In this document: one piece after another, positions 1 through 8,705 of the stretch
Numbering within the stretch: position 1 is the first letter of the stretch
Layout of the letters: each line of letters starts with the position of its first letter
NCBI GenBank assembly: GCA_937120535.1
Contig: CAKZJX010000054.1
Span: forward strand, 51,714 to 115,713
Source: an uncultured Anaerolineae bacterium
GTDB lineage: Bacteria > Chloroflexota > Anaerolineae > Anaerolineales > Villigracilaceae
DNA length: 64,000 bases
Direction: 5' to 3'
The notes under the pieces: generated by a model
Databases searched by the model: none
Told to the model about the DNA's origin: nothing
What the model saw: the letters and a program-made list of their open reading frames with translations, nothing else
Position numbers and translations under genes: made by a program

Positions 1-75
1 TGCGAGAAGAACATGGTTTTCGTGACGTTTCGCGAGAACCGCTGAGCCTTTTCTAACTTCTTGAGACGCTTGTGT

Positions 76-81
76 TATTAT
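76..81 (+). promoter_or_regulatory. Candidate -10 box of the Thr/Pro-rich protein gene
   Basis: TATTAT ends 7 bases before the ATG at 89, so a transcript from here would be leaderless or nearly so. No good -35 hexamer is seen at the usual distance. Confidence 0.35.
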
Positions 82-88
82 CTAGCCA

Positions 89-625
89 ATGAACGATCCA
101 ACCGCTGCTCGCCATCGTCGCCGTCTGATCCTGGTCATGGTGATCCTCTCCACCCTTCCTTGTTACTGCCTGGGAGGTGTTCTGGTGGCCCTAGCGCCGG
201 AACCGGAGACTCCCACCCCAACGTCCACCGCCACCGTGACCATAGCCATCCCCTCCCCGACCCTGCCCGCACTTCCTTTTTACACCCTTACGCCTACCCA
301 TCTCCCCTGGACTCATACTGCGACCCTCACCCCGACCCCGTCCCTGACTCTTACCTCAACCGTGAGCCCGACGCCCTTCCTGCCGCCCACGCGCACCTTC
401 ACCCCGACCATCACCTCGTCGCCCACGCCATCCCCAACCCCCACCCCCTCTCCCACACCGACGCTTTCACCCACGCCGTCCTTCACGCCCGCCGCAACAC
501 CCACCTGGACCTCGTCTCCTACATACACGGTCTCCCCGACGCTGACCTCAACCCCAAGCACGACCCCAAGCCCCATCCCCTCTCCCAGCGCTACTCCCTC
601 GTCCTCTGCGACCACTACCCCCTAA
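89..625 (+). CDS. Secreted or anchored Thr/Pro-rich low-complexity protein
   Basis: The 178-residue product starts with a basic stretch (RHRRR) and a hydrophobic segment at about residues 13-35, then turns into a long Thr/Pro/Ser-rich tail with TPTP and SPTP repeats to the C-terminus. This fits a membrane-anchored or exported protein whose tail acts as a disordered, possibly glycosylated wall spacer. No catalytic domain is visible. The compositional repeat also opens long ORFs in other frames and on the other strand; this frame is chosen because it has the signal/anchor segment and a -10 box next to its start. It precedes the M42 peptidase by 11 bases. Function unknown. Confidence 0.6.
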   Translation: MNDPTAARHRRRLILVMVILSTLPCYCLGGVLVALAPEPETPTPTSTATVTIAIPSPTLPALPFYTLTPTHLPWTHTATLTPTPSLTLTSTVSPTPFLPPTRTFTPTITSSPTPSPTPTPSPTPTLSPTPSFTPAATPTWTSSPTYTVSPTLTSTPSTTPSPIPSPSATPSSSATTTP

Positions 626-636
626 GAGAGTGAGAT

Positions 637-1692
637 ATGGTCATTTCTCCCTTTTTGCAAGCTCTGCTCTCGTCGGCAGGTCTGGCCGGATACGAATCGC
701 CGGTTGCGGAATTGATCCATCGAGAATGGGCGTCACTGGCCGACTCCATCCATCAGAGCCGGCTAGGATCGGTTCATGCCTTGCATCGCGGCCAGGCTGC
801 CGAACCCCGTCCCTCGTTGCTGATCTCTGCCCATATGGATGCCATCGGCATGATGGTGGCCGGCCTGGAGCAGGGCTTCTTGCGTTTGACGCCCATCGGC
901 GGCGTGGATCCACGCATTTTGCCTGGCCAGGCTGTGATCGTCCATGCCAAGCGTCCTCTAGCGGGGGTGATCGTGACGCGTCCACTGGACCTGCTGCCGG
1001 ACGATGCCAACAAGGACCTTCCCACTTGGGATCACCTGCTGGTAGATCTAGGCCTGCCGGCCCGGCAGGTGGATCAACTGGTTCGACCAGGCCATCTGGT
1101 CTCCTTTGCCAATCCTCCCATCGAATTGGGCGATCAGCTGATCTGTGGCCACTCGCTCGACAATCGCGTCTCTGTGGCAGCGCTCACCCATGCCCTAGAA
1201 CTCCTGCGCGGGCGGCAGCACGCCTGGGATGTGTGGTTTGCCGCCACCGTCCAAGAAGAAGTAACCTTTGCCGGCGCCGCAACATCCACCTTCGCTCTGC
1301 AACCCAACTTGGCGGTGATCGTGGATGTGACTCACGCTCGCTCGCCTGGTGTGCAAAGTTGGCAAGCGTTTCCACTAGGCGAGGGACCCACGCTTGGCAT
1401 TGGCCCACATGTGCATCCCCATCTGTTCAAGCGTTTGCGTGCCCTGGCTGACGAACTGGAAATCCCCTACACAATTGAACCTATGCCCGTATCCTCAGGA
1501 ACCGAAGCGGCTGCCGTGCAAGTGGCCCGCGAAGGAGTCCCCACGGCGGTGATCAGCATTCCCCTGCGTTATATGCACACGCCGGTCGAAGTGGTTGCCC
1601 TAACCGACGTTCAGCGCTGTGCGCGCTTGTTGGTCGAATTGGCAGTTCGCTTGGAGCCGAACACTCTGCAACAGGTGACATGGGATGACTGA
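637..1692 (+). CDS. M42 family metallo-aminopeptidase
   Basis: This 351-residue protein has the normal length of the M42 (TET/glutamyl aminopeptidase, endoglucanase-like) family, which trims peptides in the cytosol with two metal ions. Visible ligands and catalytic residues are H66 and D68 in SAHMDAIGM, D175 in GHSLDNRVS, E207-E208 in VQEEVTF, D230 in VDVTH and H314 in RYMHTPVE. The set is complete, so the enzyme should be active. M42 enzymes usually form dodecameric shells. The gene lies between the Thr/Pro-rich gene and a membrane protein gene with which it overlaps by 8 bases, which implies cotranscription but no obvious shared job. Confidence 0.9.
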   Translation: MVISPFLQALLSSAGLAGYESPVAELIHREWASLADSIHQSRLGSVHALHRGQAAEPRPSLLISAHMDAIGMMVAGLEQGFLRLTPIGGVDPRILPGQAVIVHAKRPLAGVIVTRPLDLLPDDANKDLPTWDHLLVDLGLPARQVDQLVRPGHLVSFANPPIELGDQLICGHSLDNRVSVAALTHALELLRGRQHAWDVWFAATVQEEVTFAGAATSTFALQPNLAVIVDVTHARSPGVQSWQAFPLGEGPTLGIGPHVHPHLFKRLRALADELEIPYTIEPMPVSSGTEAAAVQVAREGVPTAVISIPLRYMHTPVEVVALTDVQRCARLLVELAVRLEPNTLQQVTWDD

Positions 1693-3700
1693 AGTTGGGG
1701 TCCTGGAACGTTTGGGCAATCTGGTCGGTCGTGACTGGTGGCGCCTAGCGCTAGCGTTGGCCGGCATTTTGGTCATCGGGTTGGCAGCGCATCTGGGGAG
1801 CGGGGGCGTGTTGTTCGTGTTCTGGCGGCGCACGATGCTGGTCTTTGCAGTGGGCGGGGTTGGTCTGGCGTTGCTGGCGCTGGCCGTTTGGTTGGGCCGG
1901 CCGATCCGTCTTCCCGGCTTCTTGACCATTGTCAGGCCGCTCCTCGCCGAGCTGGTGTCCGATCGCCGCTGGCCGAGCTCTTCGGGCCGGCGTGTGCGCC
2001 TGGCGGGGATGTTATTCCTTCTCTTCATCTTCCCGCTCCTCTTCCTCGGTCCGTGGACCTCTGTCTTTCACTCCCTGTCGGTGCGCTTGCTGGTGGTCTT
2101 CGGCATCAGCCTGGCAGGGGCGTATGTACTCTCTGGTGCCGATCCATCTCGATTGTGGCGCGCCTTCCTCTTTTCAACATTGCTTTTTTCGCTCTACTAT
2201 CATCTGCTCACCACTCTTCCTTCGCTTTCGACCTCTCCCTTCTCGCTCCACTGGTCGGAGGGCACGCGCTATTACCATGCCTCGCTGCTGCTCTCCGAGC
2301 GCTACTATGGCCTATCCTTGCCGCCTTTTTACCAAGACCTTAGCCGCTACGTGATCGAGGCCGTTCCTCTGCTCCTGCCTCGGCCGTCGCTCTGGCTCGT
2401 GCGCCTGTGGGAAACCTTGCTCAGCGTGCTACTGCCGGCGCTTACGGCGGCCCTCTTCCTGCGCCGCGTGACAGGTGGTCACTCGACCTCGTCTCATGCG
2501 CATCCTCCGGTCCCAGCTTCCTTTGTATTGCTAGGCTTCTTCCTGTGGGGGACACTCTACCTCCTTCAGGGGCCGGTGTACTTCTATCTGCTGTTGGCGG
2601 CCATTCCGGTGACTGCAGTCTATCGTCCCGACCGTCCTGTGGCATCCCTCCTCGCCCTGGGGGCGGCCTCCTTTTGGGCCGGCATCAGCCGCATCAACTG
2701 GTTCCCCATCCCGGCCATGCTGGCCATTGCCTTTTATCTGCTCGAGACGCCCATTGGCAATCGCTCCTTGGTGCGTTATCTAGCCTGGCCGGCGATCTAC
2801 ACCGTTCTCGGCTTGGGCATGGCCTTTGCTGCCCGGCAGTGGTACTTTTCCATCTCCGAAGTCTCCGCCGAGATGTTCAACGCCGCCTTCTGGCAACTCT
2901 TGCTCTGGTACCGCCTGTTTCCAAGTGCCCTGCAACCGCTGGGGATCCTGCCGGCTGGACTATTGATGGCGACTCCTCTGGCCTTGATCGCCTATCTCCA
3001 TCTCCGTCAAAGACGCTGGCACTGGATTCGGATCGTCGGCCTGATCGCCATGATGATAGTGCTCCTGGTAGGCGGCTTCATCGTCAGCGCCAAGATCGGG
3101 GGAGGAAGCAACCTGCACAACCTCGACACCTATCTGACTCTCTCCCTCGCGATCGGCCTCTACCTGATCTTCGACCGCTTCGTTCCAGACCTTGGGCCGG
3201 CTGCCCCGCCCCGAGCGTTTCCTCCGCTCCTGACGACCTCGACAGTGCTGGCAACCGCCTTCTTCGTCCTCTTTTCCGCCTACCCAGGCCTACCCTCGTT
3301 GGAGCGACACGCCGACTCGCTGGCCCGCCTACAAGCCCTGGTCGATCAAGCGGTAGCGCAAGGGGGGCGTGTCCTGTTTATCTCTCAGCGTCATCTGTTG
3401 ACCTTCGGCCTGATCCGGGGCGTTCCCTTGGTTCCGGAATATGACAACATTGACCTGATGGAATTTGCGATGACCAACTATCGTCCTCTAATCGACCGCT
3501 TCCGGGCCGACATTGCCGAGCATCGCTATGCCCTGATCGTGGCTCCCACTCCGCCGGGGCGTTACAAGGATCGCAATGAAGCCTTTGCCGAGGAGAGCAA
3601 TGCCTGGCTACGGCGAGTGAGCATTCCACTGCTGCGTTCGTACAAGATCATCGCTGAATTTCCAGAAGGAGATTTCGTCGTCCTGACCCCTGATCGGTGA
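1685..3700 (+). CDS. Multi-pass membrane protein, GT39-like
   Basis: The 671-residue product has about a dozen hydrophobic segments from residue 15 to 520 and an outward soluble C-terminal part. A W-S-E-G motif near residue 190, followed by TRYYHASLLLSERYY, resembles the first extracytoplasmic acidic loop of GT39/ArnT-type polyprenyl-phosphate sugar transferases. Catalysis was not proved by any unique motif, so the call rests on topology and context: another GT39-like gene follows 25 bases downstream. Its start overlaps the peptidase stop region, pointing to translational coupling. Confidence 0.6.
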   Translation: MTEVGVLERLGNLVGRDWWRLALALAGILVIGLAAHLGSGGVLFVFWRRTMLVFAVGGVGLALLALAVWLGRPIRLPGFLTIVRPLLAELVSDRRWPSSSGRRVRLAGMLFLLFIFPLLFLGPWTSVFHSLSVRLLVVFGISLAGAYVLSGADPSRLWRAFLFSTLLFSLYYHLLTTLPSLSTSPFSLHWSEGTRYYHASLLLSERYYGLSLPPFYQDLSRYVIEAVPLLLPRPSLWLVRLWETLLSVLLPALTAALFLRRVTGGHSTSSHAHPPVPASFVLLGFFLWGTLYLLQGPVYFYLLLAAIPVTAVYRPDRPVASLLALGAASFWAGISRINWFPIPAMLAIAFYLLETPIGNRSLVRYLAWPAIYTVLGLGMAFAARQWYFSISEVSAEMFNAAFWQLLLWYRLFPSALQPLGILPAGLLMATPLALIAYLHLRQRRWHWIRIVGLIAMMIVLLVGGFIVSAKIGGGSNLHNLDTYLTLSLAIGLYLIFDRFVPDLGPAAPPRAFPPLLTTSTVLATAFFVLFSAYPGLPSLERHADSLARLQALVDQAVAQGGRVLFISQRHLLTFGLIRGVPLVPEYDNIDLMEFAMTNYRPLIDRFRADIAEHRYALIVAPTPPGRYKDRNEAFAEESNAWLRRVSIPLLRSYKIIAEFPEGDFVVLTPDR

Positions 3701-3725
3701 GGGCCGGCGAACAGGTGATCTCAGA

Positions 3726-5258
3726 ATGGCTTTCCTGCGTCTTTCTCTCCATCGCTGCTTGTTGATTCTGTTGCTTGCCTTGGGCGGGTTCTTGCGCCTG
3801 ATCGACATTACCGACCCGCCTCTTGATTTTCATCCTACCCGTCAACTTCGCAATGCCATTGTAGCCCGCGGCATCTACTATAAAATGCAGCCCCAAGCCG
3901 ATCCGATTCAACGGGAACTGGCCCTGACGATTGCACGCATCCCAGCTCGCTACGAGCCGCCGATCGTTGAAACGCTCAGTGCGTTGACCTACCTGTGGAT
4001 CGGGGGCGAGTCGATCGCAATCCCGCGCCTGTATGGGACGGTGTTCTGGCTGCTCGCTGGGCTGGCGCTGTATGATTTGGCGCGTCGAATCACTCGTTCA
4101 CCGATCGCTGCTTTGCTCTCGTCGGCATATTTTCTGGTGTTGCCGTTCTCGGTGCAAGCTAGCCGTTCCTTCCAGCCGGATCCGTTGATGACGGCTTCGG
4201 CCGTGATCGGCATCTATTTTCTCTTCCGTTGGTCTGAGGCAAGAACAGCAGAAGGAGCAGAAGGCGAACGGTGGACGAGAGGCAGAATCAGCGCTTCTTG
4301 GCGTTTTGCGCTCCTAGCAGCTTTGAGCATCGGTTTTTCGGCTCTGGTCAAGATTTTCATCGCTTGGATCGTTGGAGGCGCAGCGATAGCCATGGTTCTG
4401 TTCACCCTGGGGCGCAACGCTTGGCGATCCCGTCAGATGTGGAGCATGTTGGCGGTGATGGTCACGCCGGCCTTGTTGCACTATTTCGTGTTTCATCCAG
4501 AGCGTTCGAGCGAGTATGCGGTGAATTGGTCGTTAGAGATGTTCACTCTGCTGACCAGCACCGACTTTTACACCAAGTGGTTGGCCTTTCTAGGCAGCCT
4601 TTTCGGTCAAACCTTCCTGTTTCTGAGCTTGATCGGGACAGTTTTGATGGCCCAGCGCGGTCGAGCGCTCCTGATCGGGTTGTGGACGGGCTATGTGCTC
4701 TATGGTTTGTCCGTGCCGTTTCAGATGTACACCCACTCGTACTATCACTTGCAGCTGACGCCGATCATCGCTTTGGGGTTGTGCCCGTTGATCGAGATCG
4801 GAGCCCGCCGGGCGTCTGAAGAGAAGCGGGGATGGCAAATGGCGCTGATCGGGTTGATCGTGGCCGGGATCGGGTTCCAAGCCTGGGTGGCGCGTTCGAT
4901 CCTTCTTTCTGAAAATTTTCGTGGCGAGCCGGCCTACTGGGAGAGGGTAGGACAATCGATTCCGCCCAGGGCGCAGGTGATCGCCTTGACTCAGGATTTT
5001 GGGTATCGCTTGATGTATTACGGTTGGCGGCGGGTGACGCTCTGGCCGATCGCTTCGGGGCTGGCCGAAGTGCGCGGGAAGACGCTCAACGCCGAGAAGG
5101 TGTTCGCCGAATTGGCGGCCGATAAGGAGTATTTTCTGGTGACGACCTTCAATCAACTCGAGAAACAGCCCGATCTGAAGGCGATTTTGGATCAGTATGC
5201 CGTGGCGGCGCGCGGGGAAGGGTTCGTTTTGTATGATCTGCGCCGGCCAAAACCCTAA
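3726..5258 (+). CDS. GT39-family membrane glycosyltransferase
   Basis: The 510-residue protein has an N-terminal TM segment followed by LDFHPTRQLRNAI, the position where GT39 (protein mannosyltransferase/ArnT-like) enzymes carry their acidic catalytic loop; an Asp (D26/D29 area) and His lie there. About ten further TM segments follow and a soluble domain ends the protein. Such enzymes move a sugar from a polyprenyl-phosphate donor to lipid, glycan or protein on the outer face of the membrane. It ends the first plus-strand run; the next gene has its own extended -10 promoter. Confidence 0.75.
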   Translation: MAFLRLSLHRCLLILLLALGGFLRLIDITDPPLDFHPTRQLRNAIVARGIYYKMQPQADPIQRELALTIARIPARYEPPIVETLSALTYLWIGGESIAIPRLYGTVFWLLAGLALYDLARRITRSPIAALLSSAYFLVLPFSVQASRSFQPDPLMTASAVIGIYFLFRWSEARTAEGAEGERWTRGRISASWRFALLAALSIGFSALVKIFIAWIVGGAAIAMVLFTLGRNAWRSRQMWSMLAVMVTPALLHYFVFHPERSSEYAVNWSLEMFTLLTSTDFYTKWLAFLGSLFGQTFLFLSLIGTVLMAQRGRALLIGLWTGYVLYGLSVPFQMYTHSYYHLQLTPIIALGLCPLIEIGARRASEEKRGWQMALIGLIVAGIGFQAWVARSILLSENFRGEPAYWERVGQSIPPRAQVIALTQDFGYRLMYYGWRRVTLWPIASGLAEVRGKTLNAEKVFAELAADKEYFLVTTFNQLEKQPDLKAILDQYAVAARGEGFVLYDLRRPKP

Positions 5259-5286
5259 AGGTCGATCTTCGCGTCTCTCTAAATGA

Positions 5287-5295
5287 TGTTACAAT
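5287..5295 (+). promoter_or_regulatory. Extended -10 promoter of the receiver-GAF gene
   Basis: TGTTACAAT is an extended -10 element (TG, one base, TACAAT). It lies 33 bases before the start codon at 5329, which has a good GGAGGG ribosome binding site. The -35 region is poor. Confidence 0.5.
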
Positions 5296-5328
5296 CGCTT
5301 TATCAGCCGTGGTTGGAAACGGAGGGTT

Positions 5329-6483
5329 ATGGCGTCTCTTGAGCGCATTCTGTTGGTAGAAAGCCATCCTGACATTGCAGACGTTATTGCCGGTCAGGCG
5401 CTGAGGCCCTTGGGGTATACAGTAGAGATAGTTACCCAGGCCGGGATGGCCATTCGGCAGGCGTTGCAATCGTTGCCCGATGTGATCGTGACTAATTTGC
5501 ATCTCCCCGATTTGAGCGGGAAGGATTTATTGGTGGCCTTTGTCTCTCAAGGCTTGCAAATGCCGATTATCGTGATCGCAGAGAAGGGAAACGAGCAGGA
5601 GGTGATCCAGGCCTTCCGTTTGGGGGCAGCCGATGCCTTGCTCTGGCCGGCTCGGGAGGCCGAGGTGGTGGCGGCGGTGGAGCGCGTCTTGAAGCAGGTG
5701 CGTCAGGCGCGGAGCCGCCAACGCTTGAATGAACAGCTTAAGGCCACTAATGAACGCTTACAGCGCAAGGTGAGCGAGCTGACAACGATTATTTCGATCG
5801 GCAAAGCGGTGGTTTCTATTACCGATCGGCGGCGCTTGTTGGATACGATCATCGAAGGTGCGCTGCGGGTGGCAGAAGCCGATTTGGGATGGTTGCTATT
5901 GCGCGAGGAGCGATCCAAGCAGTTCATCTTGGTCTCTCAGCGCAACCTGCCGGAGGCTTGGGCCAAGAAGATCGGCCATCCGCTGGAAGATGGCATCAGC
6001 GCGCTTGTAGCGCTTTCGGGGGCGTCGTTGTTAATCCACGGCCAGGCGTTGCAGAAATTCAAGGCATCTATGCTGGGAAAGGCGGCGGCTGTGATGCCGA
6101 TCAAGGTCCAAGAAGAAGTTATCGGTTTGATGGTGGTCCTGCGCAAGGCGGATGTTCCGTTCGAGGAGGCTACGCAAACGTTGTTGGAGGCAGTGGCCGA
6201 TTATGCCTCGATTTCTCTGTTGAATGAACGTTTGTTTCTCACCGTCCAGAAGGCGGCTGAAACCGCTCGGGCCGGCGAACAGCGACAGCGCGATGAGCTT
6301 TCCCGGTTGCGGGAGGCGCTCCAGAAAGAGTTGGATCAGATTCTCCACCCTATGGGCTTGTTGCTGACCGGCAGGGCCGGCCCGTTTAACGACCAACAAC
6401 GGCAGGCCCTGCTTTCGATCAATGCTGCTGCCCAACGGCTCTCCGCCCTGATACGCAGCGATCGTAGCAGCAGGTTGTCATGA
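5329..6483 (+). CDS. Degenerate receiver plus GAF domain signalling protein
   Basis: The 384-residue protein has a response-regulator receiver fold at 5-125 and a GAF domain at about 155-305, then a coiled-coil segment (310-375) resembling a dimerisation helix without a clear His box. In the receiver the phosphoacceptor position is N56 (VTNLHLPDLSG) rather than Asp, while the downstream Lys (K86) is kept. It therefore cannot be phosphorylated in the usual way and probably works as a protein-interaction or ligand-sensing module. The stop overlaps the ATG of the histidine kinase gene, so the two are likely made together and interact. Confidence 0.85.
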   Translation: MASLERILLVESHPDIADVIAGQALRPLGYTVEIVTQAGMAIRQALQSLPDVIVTNLHLPDLSGKDLLVAFVSQGLQMPIIVIAEKGNEQEVIQAFRLGAADALLWPAREAEVVAAVERVLKQVRQARSRQRLNEQLKATNERLQRKVSELTTIISIGKAVVSITDRRRLLDTIIEGALRVAEADLGWLLLREERSKQFILVSQRNLPEAWAKKIGHPLEDGISALVALSGASLLIHGQALQKFKASMLGKAAAVMPIKVQEEVIGLMVVLRKADVPFEEATQTLLEAVADYASISLLNERLFLTVQKAAETARAGEQRQRDELSRLREALQKELDQILHPMGLLLTGRAGPFNDQQRQALLSINAAAQRLSALIRSDRSSRLS

Positions 6484-7910
6484 ATCAGACTGTGATGATT
6501 CTGCTGGCCTTAGATCCATCGCCTTTTGTCGAGTTGGGGCAACGCGCTCTGCACAGCGCAGGGTATGAAACAGCCGTGGTCCATGATCGCTTGAGCCTGG
6601 AGCGCGCTCTGCATGAGGTTTCGCCCGACCTGTTGTTGATTGGGGAAAGATTGGGCGGCGAGTCAGGGTTGCAGTTGGCCGCCGAACAGCGGGAACGCTT
6701 CCCGACCTTGCCAATCCTGGTTTATGTTGAGAAGGATTCCTTGGACATCGCCAAGGAGGTCTTGCGGTTGGGGTTGAACGGCTATCTTTATCCCCCTCTG
6801 CGCACCGACGATATTGTGAGCACCATTCGGCGCAGTCTGAAACAGGCGCAGCGCCTGGGGGATTGGGTGCGTCAGGAGGTCCGGCGTAGTACGGCTGCGT
6901 TGCAACGGCAGCTTGCCGATTTTAAGGCGATCTTTCGGAACATTGATGATGGGATTATTATCCTAGATTCCAAAGGTCGAATTTTGCTAGTGAATCCTGC
7001 GGCAGAGCGAGCCTTTTCGATCGTGGCCGAAGAGGTCTTGGGCAAGCCGATTGAGGAAGCCATCCCTCACCCCGATCTACAAGCCATGTTGTTGCGCCCG
7101 CGCAGCGAGGGGGTGCCCTATCATGAGATCAACATGGATGATGGGCGCGTGTTCAACGCCTATTTGACGCTCGTTCCGAACGTTGGCTCGGCGATTGAGT
7201 TGCAGGATATTTCATATCTCAAGGAGTTGGATCGGATTAAGAGCGATTTTGTGCACACCATCTCGCACGATCTGCGATCACCGCTGACCTCGGTGTTGGG
7301 GTATGCGGAATTGATCGGACGCACCGGCCCTCTGAATGAGCATCAGCGCGAATTTATGTCGCGCTTGCAAGCCAGCATTCGCCATGTCACCACGCTGGTC
7401 AACGATCTGCTGGATTTGGGCCGTCTGGAGGCCGGCCTGGATACTCGCCGTGAAGTGGTTCATTTGGAGGACATTGTCGAGTATGTGTTGGATCTTCTCA
7501 AGCCTCAGATTGAGGCGCGTAAGCAGGTGGTTGATTTGGACGTGGAAACCGGCCTGCCTGCCTTGCGGGCCAATCCTTTGCGGTTGCGCCAGATGGTGGA
7601 TAACCTGATAAACAACGCCATCAAGTACACGCCGGCCGGCGGCAAGATCGGGGTGCGCATACGCGCCGAGGACGGACAGGTGATCTTAGAGGTCAGCGAC
7701 ACCGGGCCGGGCGTTCCGCCGGCCGATCAACCGCGTATTTTTGAGAAATTCTACCGAGCGCAAAATGTCCCCAGCAATATACCTGGTTCGGGATTGGGCT
7801 TGGCGATCGTCAAGTCGATTGTAGATAATCATCAAGGGCGCGTTTGGGTGGAGTCAACCTTGGGGGAGGGGACAACGTTTTTTGTGGTTTTGCCGGCCCA
7901 AGCCGATTAA
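6480..7910 (+). CDS. Hybrid histidine kinase: degenerate receiver-PAS-HisKA-HATPase
   Basis: This 476-residue soluble kinase has an N-terminal receiver-like domain (1-120), a PAS domain (about 145-245), HisKA with H263 in FVHTISHDLRSP, and an ATPase domain with N box (NLINNAIKYT), G1 (VSDTGPGVPP) and G2 (GSGLGLAIV). The receiver has G55 where the phosphoacceptor Asp should be, the second degenerate receiver in a row. Kinase residues are intact. It starts inside the stop of the receiver-GAF gene (ATGA). No cognate response regulator follows, so its output partner is elsewhere or it signals through the GAF partner. Confidence 0.9.
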   Translation: MNQTVMILLALDPSPFVELGQRALHSAGYETAVVHDRLSLERALHEVSPDLLLIGERLGGESGLQLAAEQRERFPTLPILVYVEKDSLDIAKEVLRLGLNGYLYPPLRTDDIVSTIRRSLKQAQRLGDWVRQEVRRSTAALQRQLADFKAIFRNIDDGIIILDSKGRILLVNPAAERAFSIVAEEVLGKPIEEAIPHPDLQAMLLRPRSEGVPYHEINMDDGRVFNAYLTLVPNVGSAIELQDISYLKELDRIKSDFVHTISHDLRSPLTSVLGYAELIGRTGPLNEHQREFMSRLQASIRHVTTLVNDLLDLGRLEAGLDTRREVVHLEDIVEYVLDLLKPQIEARKQVVDLDVETGLPALRANPLRLRQMVDNLINNAIKYTPAGGKIGVRIRAEDGQVILEVSDTGPGVPPADQPRIFEKFYRAQNVPSNIPGSGLGLAIVKSIVDNHQGRVWVESTLGEGTTFFVVLPAQAD

Positions 7911-8058
7911 ACAAAGCCTCCACCGGAGGAGGGCCGGCGGAGGCATTCGCCAAAGGAGGAGACTTTGAGGAGCTTGTTGAGATAGCTGGGTTGCGTCTCT
8001 GTTGGGCATCCTACCACACTTTAATTATGTCTGACAATTCTGAACGTCACCGAACTCT

Positions 8059-8081
8059 TGTGATGTTTATCACATCTTTTT
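8059..8081 (+). terminator. Hairpin with T-run, also a perfect TGTGA-N6-TCACA palindrome
   Basis: TGTGATGTTTATCACA can fold with a small loop and is followed by ATCTTTTT, so it can terminate the kinase operon. It overlaps the stop codon of the convergent gene that ends at 8070. The half sites also match the CRP-type consensus exactly, but no promoter lies next to it. Confidence 0.5.
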
Positions 8082-8702
8082 CGGAGGTTGATGACGCAAA
8101 CGGGAGAGGATGGACGAATGACCAGGCGGCAAGGTGGGTTTTGCGCCTTTCTCGCCGCTGCGCGCGCTTTCCAGTTCCGTGCTGAAGCGAAGCCAGTCCT
8201 CCACCACGAGCACCAAGTGGGGAGTATGGTCTTTGAAAAAGAGCGGCGAGAGGAACCAGCGCAGCACGGTGGGCGCCATTGGCCAGCCGTTCAACTCCAA
8301 CACGATGGCCGTGCGACCGGCGAGCGATGCGATCACTTCGCGCTTCCAGCCGCGCAGTTGGCTGGGGGGGAACAGGGCCTGTACCTCGGCAGTAACGGTG
8401 CGACGGATGCGTTTGCGTGAAATGTGAACGCGCAGAAATGGAGTCACCAACTTGAGGTAGGTGGGGAAGACTTGAACATATGCCAGCTTGCGCAGAGCCA
8501 AGAGAAACAAGGCTCCCCCGATCACGATGACCCCCAGGGCGATCATGCCCTGCCAACGCCAAGGTTCGTCGTGCTGGCTTTGTTGATAGAGCGGCCAGGC
8601 AAGGGTCAACAGAGCGAAACCTAGGAACAGGATCGACGGCCACCAACGATCCACCACAGCGCGATAGATCAAGAGCCGATAGCGCCGACCCCCACGCACC
8701 AT
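8070..8702 (-). CDS. Two-TM membrane protein with PH-like soluble domain
   Basis: The 210-residue protein has a basic N-terminus, two TM helices at about 20-65 and a soluble part from 70 onward with beta-strand-like patterns (VQVFPTYLKLVTPFLRVHIS) that recall bacterial PH (YdbT-like) domains. The C-terminus is polar and basic. Family membership is a guess. It is the last gene of the SSB operon, 4 bases after the translin-like gene, so it may recruit something to the membrane. Function unknown. Confidence 0.6.
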   Translation of the reverse strand: MVRGGRRYRLLIYRAVVDRWWPSILFLGFALLTLAWPLYQQSQHDEPWRWQGMIALGVIVIGGALFLLALRKLAYVQVFPTYLKLVTPFLRVHISRKRIRRTVTAEVQALFPPSQLRGWKREVIASLAGRTAIVLELNGWPMAPTVLRWFLSPLFFKDHTPHLVLVVEDWLRFSTELESARSGEKGAKPTLPPGHSSILSRLRHQPPKKM

Positions 8703-8705
8703 GGG

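Noticed and set aside
61..633. Long ORFs in other frames and on the minus strand over the Thr/Pro-rich gene
   Set aside because: The repeat of Pro and Thr codons keeps all frames open; only one frame has a signal segment and a nearby promoter.
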